Below are positions 55,529 through 64,000 of a stretch of 64,000 nt of DNA, one piece after another (positions within the stretch are counted from its first letter, which is position 1; each line of letters starts with the position of its first letter). This DNA is from Chondrus crispus. Its lineage: Eukaryota; Rhodophyta; Florideophyceae; Gigartinales; Gigartinaceae. The notes below the pieces were generated by a model that was not told where the DNA came from, did not search any database, and worked only from the letters and a program-made list of their open reading frames with translations. The stretch covers positions 81,170 to 145,169 of the forward strand of contig NW_005178485.1 in the NCBI RefSeq assembly GCF_000350225.1. Reading direction: 5' to 3'. Position numbers and translations under genes: made by a program.

Positions 55529-57007
55529 CAGAAAAGGGGGCGGCGTGTGTAAGTAAGAAATGGGGCGAGGAACTCGCCCTCTTGTCGCTTCGGAATTTCG
55601 TTCTACTTCCTCCCTTTTTTGGCCGTAGCTTACTGGCTGGTCGGCGTTCGTGGTGCGCAATCGCGCCCGGGATGCCGCATCACAAAACAGGATAAAAACA
55701 AAACAAGGGCAGAGTGGCGGATTGCGTGGGCTTTCTCGTTCGACGTCCAATCGTCACGACGTAGTCATCATCGACAGTGAGCACGCTTTCCTCCCTTCTC
55801 TTCGTCCAAACACTGTCACAATCACTGGTTTTGCGTCCGTGCCGTCCGAGGCTTGATCTCGTCGCTCCTTCTTGAGGCGGCCGTTCGCCTCGTTGGCGAC
55901 GCTGTCTTCTTGCCCCTTCAGGGCCAACTTGTCGAAATCTCGATGTGGATCTTGTCTTCCTCCACTGCGACGAAAATGAATAAATAGCCCAAACAGAAAA
56001 AAAGAAAAACATAAGAAAGACAAGAAGGCAAGTAAAGGTCATAGCAGCCAACTGGTCAGTATGTCGCCCGAGAGCTGCTGACGTGTGTGAGCTTCGGCGT
56101 CGCTCGCTATCGGGTAGGGCCCCAGAAATAACTCCTTCCTTTGAGCGTTTTGGACTCGCCGATCGACCTCCGCTGTGCGGGGTCGTTTTCTTGACATTAA
56201 CAGACAAAGATAAAAAAAGACAAACAAAATGGAGAATAGCAAAGCGAAGATCAAGTAGTTGATCGTCGGTGATCTGTAAGTGCGTGGCGCGCGTGCAAAA
56301 AGAAAACACGGAGGCCCAGTATCTGCCGCAACCGAGGCCCTTCTCGATATCCCCTCAGTTAGGGTGGGCTTCCTCCACACGCGGTCTCACTGCACGCAAT
56401 AGCTTCTCTCTCCGCGGGCTTGTGAGCATTATAGGCGGCTCAAGTCGATCCCTTTCTCGACTTCCCGCACGGGGCGATCGGGCTCCTCCTTCACTCGTTC
56501 GTGAGTTCGACTGGATATTTGATACGGACTCCTGTGCGCAATTCGCAATATCCCTAAGTACCCAGCGCCTCGTGTGCCTCCCCCTCAGCATACAGTGTCT
56601 TCTTACATTCCCATTAAAAATTCCCGATGCTATTCTGTGTTCCACTTTGGCTATGCAACAATCGTCGTGAATCTCCTCTGCCGAGTACCGTACAGTATCT
56701 TCCCATTCTCTTTCGTACTTCGCCCTTTTTGTAAGGAGTGGATCGCCGGTCCGAACGTCACTTCTCGTGACCTTGACGACTCCTGCTCACTCCTAGACAG
56801 CGTAGTACCTCATCTTCGGACCACAATAAAAATTAGTAATTCCTGAAATCGCGGAACGCGTCGCTCTACTTACCCGTGGGGGACCGGAGGGCCCCTCACC
56901 TCCCTCTTTCCATCTCGTCCTTCCCCTTTTCGTCACCCTCGGGTCGGCTTACTCTCCCCAGTGCCGACGGTCGCACTGATGCTGGCATGTGGACTTCTTG
57001 ACTACAG
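55529..57007 (-). other. G3 3' region, part 2
   Basis: A minus-strand frame (56309-55680, ~209 codons) includes two hydrophobic stretches encoded by T-rich runs (for example TCLLVFLMFFFFSVWAIYSF). Each run ends in AG and could instead be an intron 3' end. The polar parts (PHSGGRSASPKRSKE; RRTRKPTQSATLP) have no recognisable domain. It lies directly downstream of pol, where G1 also has splice-like tracts. Confidence 0.35.
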
Positions 57008-57302
57008 CTATCCTGATTGAGCTTGCGCGACCCGCGCGGGAAAGGACAGTCTTTTCCGTCGGAAATACGTGACGGCCGCGCTGCGGGGCAATTGCTCAAT
57101 GGGTTCCCACGTTGCCTCCTTGAGGGTATACCCATACCATCTCACTTTGATAATTAATTTCTCCCCGTCGTAGCCGTGGTCCACGATCTTGTCGATCACA
57201 TACTCCAGACTCCCGGCTCCTTCTTCCTGCGTGTCCAACTGTCCGTCCCCCTTCCGAAGAGCCAGCGACTCATCCTCCTCCTGTTCTTCCGAACCTCCCA
57301 TC
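57008..57302 (-). pseudogene. G3 pol, C-terminal chromodomain fragment
   Basis: About 97 codons on the minus strand, closely similar to the end of G1 pol: LEYVIDKIVDHGYDGE, KVRWYGYTLKEATWEPIEQ and YFRRKRLSFP. This is the chromodomain. The rest of pol is cut off at 57302 by C2 and would lie beyond the window. Confidence 0.9.
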
Positions 57303-58553
57303 TATTGAAAATGGGCGACCACATGCTGTTATCTGGAAAGTGCAAAATCGAGCGACACGTGTACATTACTCGACGGTCCGGACCCTCACCCCATATCAAC
57401 ACATGACACGTGTAAAGTCTCAGATTTTGGGGTTCTGGGGACGAAAGTGGACTTTTGGAGGGTTATGCAAATTTGCATAAATGACGAAAATTTGCATTTG
57501 GCCCGAACCGTTATAGGGCTACACAGGCAATACTGCAAATCTATTGGGTGTCGGTTCGAATGCTGCAATTCTATTGGTCTGTTATTGTCCACTTATATGC
57601 AGTCATGCTGGTGATATATCTTGAATGATCGGTATACGTTTTATTTACATCATTTCGGGGGTTTCAAGTTGTTCACCATGGTTGCAATGGGTAATTACGT
57701 GTGGCCTTGGCGCTGGACAGTTGTGTGCGGTGTACACATGTACACCTCGCTAGGTTGCTGCGTGTACGTACACTCGTACACGTCGCCTACGTACGGTCCG
57801 GCGCGTGTCCGAGTACAGTACATGTGAAATAAAAGTACAACAAGTATTTCTCACAAGAGACATGTACTTACGTGAGTACTCAGTGTACGCGTCACGCTGT
57901 ATGCGACCCTTGCATCAGCATGCGCCGTTGTGCTACACTCTCGTCAGCATGCGACGTTGTACTGTGCTCTCGTTATGGTGCGCCGTTGGATGCAAGTTGA
58001 TGACAGTACTCGTGTGATTCACATCGGATATCACGTGAGATGTGTAGAAAGTCTGGATGCACATTGTTGCTACCCGTCATAGTTGTCTGGCATTGTGTAC
58101 CGAAATTAGTAAGGTACGAAACAAGGGCATGTATGGGGACTGAGATATGACAGGACTTTGCGTTGTTGGAAATAGAGAGATGCCAAGTTGTTCATTGTGC
58201 AAGAATATATTCTGTCATGTCTGGATGCAGATTAGTAAGGTGTGAAACGATTGCATGCATAGGGCCATGGTTTACAGTCACTCGAAATGTGTAGAAACTG
58301 TTGTGCACTGATAGTCAATAGTCAATTGGTAAGGTGGAAATAGAACAGTGTGGACGGGCCAGAAGGGGACCACGCTTGGTCGCGCATATGGTGAGTACGG
58401 TTTACCAGGTGCCAAAGTAATGGGATAGTGTAACACTCAAAGTGTATAAGTATCGCCGAAAGACGGCTCCAAGTAAACTTCGGTACCAACTCCTTCACTC
58501 ACACACATCAACCTGCCCTCCTTCTTTCCTTTGCCCCTCCGAACCTACCATTA
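57303..58553 (+). repeat. C2 5' LTR
   Basis: About 1,251 bp. The start (tattgaaaat...gaccacatgctg) aligns with the C1 LTR start, and the end, gaacctaccatta, abuts the primer site. It contains TATAAGTA (58445-58452), acacgtgt and tacgtaca motifs (57720-57800), and ttagtaaggt-type repeats (about 58105, 58231, 58326). A strongly diverged inverted copy lies at 62955 onward. Confidence 0.85.
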
Positions 58554-59145
58554 GGTTATGGGCCCAGTCCCTCGCTGTCGTTTCACTGCATGAGTCTGTC
58601 GTTTTCGTTCCGTTGTTTCTGCCGTCGTTGTCGCTGTCGTTGCTGTTTCTCGTCGTTGTTTCGGCTGGTCTTCTCGCTGTCGTTGTCGCTCTCGTTCTTG
58701 CCGTCGTTCTTGGTTTTGGTTTTCGCTGCTGCTGTCGTTCTTGCTCTCTTGTGTGAATTGGTTTTGGTCATCGCCCCCGCTGTCTTCGTTGCCTTCGTTC
58801 TTGGTTTGGCTTTCGTTCTTGCTGTGGTTCTTGCTGCTGTCTCTGTTTTTGGTCTTCGTCTTCGTTTCCGCTCCCGCTACCGCCGTCGTCGTCAATCTCG
58901 GATTTGGTTTTTCTTCGTTCTCTCATGCAAAGTAAGTTTTGAGTTTCTTTCTAATTCCTACACATCTAAGTGATTGTCTTTGCACGTTTTGGTGGTTCTT
59001 AAGAGCAATACTTCCAAAATCTGTTACTGACGATTATCTTCATATTCCTTATTGTAAATACCTGTTTTTACGGGGTTGTGTTAGATCTGGAATTAGTACC
59101 GGTGCGCTCTGCGCCTGGGAAGCTGGTCACCGGTCGAACGGTTAG
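58554..59145 (+). promoter_or_regulatory. C2 primer-binding site and first leader part
   Basis: ggttatgggcccag directly follows the LTR, as in C1, complementary to the initiator-Met tRNA anticodon arm. From 58570 to 58880 the sequence is a cgttgtcgctgtcgttctt-type low-complexity run, translatable but compositionally odd. A consensus splice donor, caaagtaagt (58928-58937), is followed by a possible branch site, ttactgac (59021-59028), and acceptor-like gttgtgttag (59082-59091). Confidence 0.65.
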
Positions 59146-59595
59146 GACATCGGAGTCGTATCCGTTGAGGTGCTTGAGCCTGAGGATCAACCTTCACCTC
59201 GGCTCGCGCTTCCGGGTCCGTCCTCGAGTTGCGCACCTTATAGGATTCTTCGTATTCCGCGTTCTGTTCCCGCACCAATAAAGAGAACAACGCATCGACT
59301 TTCTGCTCGGAAAGCGGCTGTTCTCGCGGATAAGCAGTTCAAGCGTGAGCGCAAGAGGAATCGTAAGGTGTGCCCGCGGTATAAGCGGTATTGTAAAGTG
59401 TGTGGCGTTAGTGGCAATAGTGCGAAGGCCTTTTACGACCACATTCAGTCTAGGTCTCATCGCATTCAAGTTGCCAACGCTAAGGAGACTCCGCGTTGTA
59501 TCCCTTGCAATCGCGTCTTTGAGTCTCATGGGCACCTGAAGTGCCACGAGAACGGTGCCGCACACTTAAAGGTAGTTTGTGAACAGAATAGTTAG
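59146..59595 (+). CDS. Two-zinc-finger ORF in the C2 leader
   Basis: A frame open from 59146 to the TAG at 59593-59595 has no ATG, so it is either an exon of a spliced message or started elsewhere. After a Pro-rich and a Lys/Arg-rich stretch (KQFKRERKRNRKVCP) it has two C2H2 units of the same spacing: CKVCGVSGNSAKAFYDHI ending SRSH, and CIPCNRVFESHGHLKCHE ending GAAH. Both are C-x2-C-x12-H-x5-H, like U1/matrin-type fingers that bind RNA or DNA. The frame is free of stops while C1 has no equivalent, suggesting recent gain in C2. Not a standard Copia protein. Confidence 0.6.
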   Translation, partial: DIGVVSVEVLEPEDQPSPRLALPGPSSSCAPYRILRIPRSVPAPIKRTTHRLSARKAAVLADKQFKRERKRNRKVCPRYKRYCKVCGVSGNSAKAFYDHIQSRSHRIQVANAKETPRCIPCNRVFESHGHLKCHENGAAHLKVVCEQNS

Positions 59596-59677
59596 GGATT
59601 TCATCCAAATAAATTCACATCTCTGTTTGCAAATTTCTCCTAGTGCAACTTCATAGTAACCATATCGAACTTCTTAG

Positions 59678-59716
59678 ACGGGTGGGCTTGCCATTGTGTT
59701 GACTATCGGTTAACGG
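59678..59716 (+). promoter_or_regulatory. Conserved leader block with stem-loop, 50 bp before gag
   Basis: The ~39-bp block from acgggtgggcttgcc to ggttaacgg is identical or nearly so in C1 (44726-44764), although the leaders around it are unrelated by eye. It can form GTTGAC-TATCG-GTTAAC with one G-U pair. Position just upstream of gag suggests an RNA packaging, dimerisation or translation signal. Confidence 0.55.
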
Positions 59717-59767
59717 CTTGGGATCCCCGAACGGATTTTCGAATACTTGAAGTTTATTTGCACTAAA

Positions 59768-62700
59768 ATGGAAGATCAAGGAGGAGGAGGATCCATCAGA
59801 ATCGACAAACTGACGGACTCCAACTTCTACGTGTGGAAGCAGAAAATACAACTTCTGCTTGCTCTACGTGATGTTGACCAATACATCGTTGAGGGAAGAG
59901 TTCCAAGTGAGGAACGCGCGGAAGAGCGTAAAAAGTGGATCAGAGGTGACAGTAAAGCTAAAGCACTGATTGGTCTCTCCCTATCAGATGAGCATCTTGA
60001 GCATGTACGTGATGTTGATACCGCTCATGAGATGTGGGAAGCTATTGTCAACGTGTTTGAGAGGCACACTTTGCTGAACAAACTAGCTGCACGTCGTGAG
60101 TTCTACACTGTGAAGATGCTTTCTGGTGAAAAGGTGCTTGCATACATCAATCGTGTCAAGCAGCTGGCAGCCATCCTCAAGTCAATGAGCGTAAACATCG
60201 ATGACAAGGAGATGGCCATGGCAGTGCTCAACGGTCTGCCTGCCCGTTTCGAGGCTCTCATCGTTGCACTTGATGCTCTCGGTAATGAGGAAAAGATATT
60301 CAGTTTGTACTTTGTGAAAAGTCGTCTGCTGCAGGAAGAGCAAAGAGCAAACATGAAGTCTAGCTCCTCACAGACACCGGCTCTGGTTAATCGTGCCCTG
60401 AACAATCGGGACATAAACGATTACAAATGCACGAACTGCAGTCATACAGGCCATACGGCAACCAGCTGCTGTGGAAAGGATTTGAATGGCCGTCGCCCGG
60501 CTCCTTCTAGCGAATATAAACCGCGTATGTCTCAGCGGAAACAATCTGCATTTGTCACACAGAAGCCTGATCCCGACGTGGTTGTAAACAGCGTCGACTT
60601 CACATGTCTGATGTCGAAAGCTTCGCACACGAACGATCTGGAGGTGTCGCCTTCGTGGCTCGTAGATTCAGCTTGTACAGCTCATATTACATATGACCGA
60701 TCTCTGTTTGCAACGTATGAGCCACTTGAATCCGCCTCTGTTCAGATGGGAACCAAGGCTAGTGCAAAGGTTGCCGGCCGTGGTGACGTTCACTTGAAGT
60801 TAAATGTGAATGGCCGCATCGAACCGTGCAAGTTGACGGATGTATTGCACGTTCCGGACTTTGCGTTCTCTCTGCTCTCTGTCAGTCGAATGACTGAACT
60901 TGGACTAAAAGTTGGGTTCGAAAATGGAAAATGCATGATCAAACGAGGCTCAACTGTAGTGGCGACTGCGACATTGGTTGGAGAACTTTACGTTCTCGAC
61001 ATCGTCAGTGACATCGGATCTGCACATGCTGCCACCCTGCAAACGTGGCATGAGCGATTTGCACATGTGCATTCTCAAGGTATTGCTTCGATGATTCGTG
61101 ACAATGTGGTAAGTGGAGTCAAACTACTTGGTAATGAGGCTAACAAAATCAACAATACTGACAATGATTGCATCTCTGAAAAATGTTCTGCGTGCGTCTA
61201 CGGCAAAGCCACTCGATCTGTGATCCCAAAAGAGCGGTCCTCGAGGCGGGCATACTTCTGTCTAGACTTAGTTCACTCTGATGTTTGTGGCCCCTTAGAG
61301 GTGCAGTCCATTGGTGGTGCCAAGTACTTCATTACCTTCATAGATGATCACTCAAACTGGTCAGTAGTGTACCCTATGCACCATAAATCAGAAGCATTTG
61401 AACGATACAAAATGTTTGCACAACTTGCTCAGACTCACACTGGTCGCAAGATCAAAGTGCTTCGCACCGATCGAGGTGGTGAGTATCTGTCCACGGAGTT
61501 TAAGTCTTTTCTGATTGCAAATGGTACTCAGCATCAAATGACGACCGCGTACACACCGGAGCAAAATGGCGTCGCCGAACGACTGAACAGAACTTTGGTA
61601 AACTTGGTGCGCTCCATGCTAGCACACAAGAAAGTTACAAAGGGGTTCTGGGCAGAAGCACTTGCCAATGCAGTGTACGTTCGAAATCGAGTCACGTCAC
61701 GTGCCATTCCCCCCAAGATGACCCCATACCACTTATGGATGAAATCTGTGCCAAATGTTGGTCATTTGCGTGTTTTCGGTTCAAAGTGTTGGTATACATT
61801 ACCAAAACACAACATCCAGAAACTTGACGCCCGTGCAAAGGAGGCAATGTTTCTGGGGTATGCTGAAAATACGAAAGCTTACAAGTTGTGGGATGGTGAT
61901 TTACACAAAGTGATCGTATCCAGAGATGTTACTTTTGACGAGTCCACGGGAGGCAAATCTGGTGAACCGATGGATACAAACGAGGAGGTTTCAACTGATG
62001 ATGACACAATCAACTTGAACATCGATGAGGAAGTTGCAGAAAATGATGCAGTGGCATCAGAAGCATCATCGCCGGATGAACAACAAGACTCTGATGAATC
62101 CTCCAACTCCTCCCCAACTGCAGGGGAGGACGAAACCACCGAAACAGTTGAGCAACACGTAGTTGAGGAAGAAACGATTGATCCGCCAACTAATCTCCGT
62201 CGGTCCACTCGCGTTCGCAAAACGCCTAGGGCGTGGTGGGCAGCAGCTTTGGTGACTGCTGGACTCCTTAGTCATGCCCATGTGATAACGGAAATCCCAA
62301 ACTCGTACAAGCAAGCTATGGATTCTCCAAAAGCTCGCTTCTGGCAGAAGGGCATCGACAAAGAACTTGCTTCACAACACAAAAACAAAACATGGACACT
62401 TGTTCCAAGATCTCAAGCATCAAACGTCCTGACGTCCAGGTGGGTTTTCGGAGTGAAGCAACTTCCTGACGAGTCCGGAAAATTGGTCGAAACTGCAAAG
62501 GGACGTCTTGTGGCACGAGGCTTTCAACAAGTAGAAGGCATCGATTACACTGAAACTTTCGCCCCTGTCATCAAGTTCACAACTATCCGTCTGCTGCTGG
62601 CACTGGTTGCGCACTTTGACCTTGAGCTGCATCAGATGGACGTGGTGACTGCCTTCCTCAACGGTGAACTTCACGAAGAAATCTACATGGAGCAACCTGA

Positions 62701-62954
62701 AGGATGCATCGACAAAGTCAAACCTGATTCGGTGTGTAAACTTCTGAAAGCAATCTATGGTCTTAAGCAAGCCCATCGCCAATGGCATAGTAAGATCGAT
62801 GAGTTTCTGATCACTGAACTTGGTTTCAACACTACACGCAGCGACCCATGTCTTTACATTCGACGTCAAGGCAATGTCATCATGATTATCGCGTTGTACG
62901 TGGACGATCTGCTGCTAGCTGGAAGTGACTTGGAGGCCATATTATGGATGAAAA
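59768..62954 (+). CDS. C2 Gag-Pol polyprotein, truncated in RT
   Basis: ATG 59768 starts MEDQGGGGSIRIDKLTDSNF. About 1,062 codons are open. Gag core (FYVWKQKIQLLLALRDVDQY), then a knuckle, CTNCSHTGHTATSC. Protease has WLVDSACTAH (DSA instead of the usual DSG). Integrase zinc region is WHERFAHVHSQGIASM to CSACVYGKATRS, and the catalytic motifs are LVHSDVCGPLE, FIDDHSNWSVVY and PEQNGVAERLNRT. An acidic Ser/Glu-rich linker precedes RT (WVFGVKQLPDESG, ELHQMDVVTAFLNGEL, YVDDLLLAGSD intact). The native frame stops at 62954; the last few codons to 62968 belong to the inverted LTR. RNase H is missing. Confidence 0.93.
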
Positions 62955-64000
62955 TAATGGTAGGTTAGGTTCGGAGGGGCAAGGGAAAGAAGGAGGGCAG
63001 GTTGACGTGTGTGAGTGAAGGAGTTGGTGCCGAGGTTTACTTTGAAGCCGTTTTCCTGCGATACTTATACACTTCGAGTGCTACACTATCGCTCTACTCC
63101 GACTCCCAGTAAACCATACTCTACTATGCGCGACCAAGCGCGGTCCTCTTGTGGCCCGACCATACTGTTCGATTCCCACCTTACGAGTCGATTCGTAACT
63201 ATTAGCTCACAACTATTTCTACACATTCCAAATGACTGTAAACCATGGCCCTATGCATGCAACTGTTTCACACCTTACTAATCTGCATCCAGTCATGCCA
63301 GACTTCATTGTTGTGCAACGAACAACTTGGCACTTGTCTATTTCCAACAACGCAAACGTCTTTCATATCACAATCGCCATACGTATCCTTGTTTCTCACC
63401 TTACTAATTTCGCCAAGCACTGTCAGACAATTATGGCAAGTTATAACAATGTGCATCCAGACTTTCTACACAACTCACATGAGAATACATGTAAATCACA
63501 CGAGTACTGTCATGAACTTGCATCCAACGGCGCACCATGACGAGAGCACAGTGCAACGGCGCGTGCTCACGCAAGACTCGCATACAGCGTGACGCGTACA
63601 CAGAATAATCGCACAACTGTATTCCTCTTGCGAGAAGTACTTGTTGTACTTTTGATTCACATGTACTGTACTCGGACACGCGCAGGATCGCAAACAGTCT
63701 GACACTGTAAAACTGTAAACCCTCATGTGCATACACCTGGATGCGTGTACATGTGTACGTACACGAATCCACCTGGCGACGTGTACATGTGTACACGGCA
63801 TACATGTGTCCCGCCCGGGGGCCCTATGGAATTACCCATTACAACCATGGCAAACCACTTGAAACCCCCAAAACAACGTAATTATGGCATATACAGGCCA
63901 TTTAAAGTACATCACAAGGCCAATGACGCACACGTGGACAACGCTCGACCAATAGATTTGCAGCATTAGACCTGAGGGGCAATAGAATTGCAGTATTTCC
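62955..64000 (-). repeat. Inverted copia LTR, runs off the window
   Basis: Starts taatggtagg, the reverse complement of the C2 LTR end, and follows it backwards (inverted TATAAGTA at 63062-63069; accttact(a)at motifs at 63179, 63274 and 63401). At 64000 it has reached roughly position 57517 of the C2 LTR, so about 215 bp of LTR should lie beyond. It is either a solo LTR or the 3' LTR of a minus-strand element inserted in C2 pol. Confidence 0.88.

Larger units (their letters stand above)
41465..57302 (-). mobile_element. Ty3/Gypsy element G3, with nested copia insertions
   Basis: The minus-strand element has its 3' LTR split by C1 (41465-41894 and 49695-50427), then a polypurine tract, an intact antisense ORF (50534-52261), a 3' region (52262-57007, containing a copia solo LTR) and the last codons of pol (57302-57008), where C2 cuts it. 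Without the solo LTR, the distance from pol end to the end of the antisense ORF is about 3.8 kb, as in G1 (3.9 kb). It is inserted in gag of G4. Confidence 0.88.
57303..62954 (+). mobile_element. Ty1/Copia element C2, 5' LTR to middle of pol
   Basis: The 5' LTR (57303-58553), half-tRNA primer site, leader with a zinc-finger ORF and an uninterrupted gag-pol frame are present. Pol is cut at 62954 by an inverted LTR. The end of RT, RNase H and the 3' LTR are missing or lie beyond the window. Confidence 0.9.

Noticed and set aside
58590..58930. Hydrophobic 'membrane protein' frame in the C2 leader
   Set aside because: It is the translation of a low-complexity tcgttgtcgctgtc-type run that gives open frames on both strands; no sign of a real protein.

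Overview
This window is nuclear DNA of a eukaryote and consists almost wholly of transposable elements. There are no ribosome-binding sites, operons or dense unidirectional genes. Instead there are Ty3/Gypsy chromoviruses, Ty1/Copia elements with TATA-containing LTRs, a PIF/Harbinger-type transposase, polypyrimidine-AG splice-like tracts and a copia primer site matching the eukaryotic initiator-Met tRNA anticodon arm. Mid-range GC and very dense nested LTR elements would suit a red alga (Florideophyte, Chondrus-like). An oomycete or another protist is not excluded; the lineage is inference.

Left block (1-24,500). A minus-strand Gypsy element (called G0 here; gag 23624-21241, protease and start of RT 21145-19642, rest of pol 4970-1954) is split by a plus-strand Gypsy element, G1 (4971-19641). 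G1 has ~967-bp LTRs and a 5-bp target duplication (gagac). Taking G1 out restores the G0 reading frame across the RT. G1 carries gag, an open 1,400-codon pol ending in a chromodomain, a ~3.9-kb 3' region with decayed sense coding sequence (including a membrane-anchor-like segment), and a long ORF on the opposite strand next to the 3' LTR (called aORF here).

Middle (24,495-32,931). A truncated minus-strand Gypsy (G5) is followed by a dead Harbinger transposase that ends exactly at a copia-type solo LTR with a 5-bp duplication. Then comes the 5' part of an unrecognised gene (32591-32931), which ends where Gypsy element G2 begins.

Right block (32,932-64,000) is a nest. G2 (minus) is hit by G4 (plus, 39506). 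G4 is hit by G3 (minus, 41465). The 3' LTR of G3 is hit by copia C1 (41895-49694, duplication accgg), whose 5' LTR is hit by a 923-bp Harbinger-like non-autonomous element. The 3' region of G3 holds a copia solo LTR (54597-55528). The pol of G3 is cut by copia C2 (57303 onward), whose own pol is cut at 62955 by an inverted copia LTR running off the window.

The strongest candidate for something new is the aORF. It occurs antisense, about 105 bp inside the 3' LTR, in G1, G2 and G3. It is decayed in two copies and fully open in G3 (50534-52261, 575 aa), and its tryptophan-rich core stays similar although G2 is clearly diverged. Second candidates are the decayed sense ORF with a membrane anchor in the same elements, and a two-zinc-finger ORF in the leader of C2.
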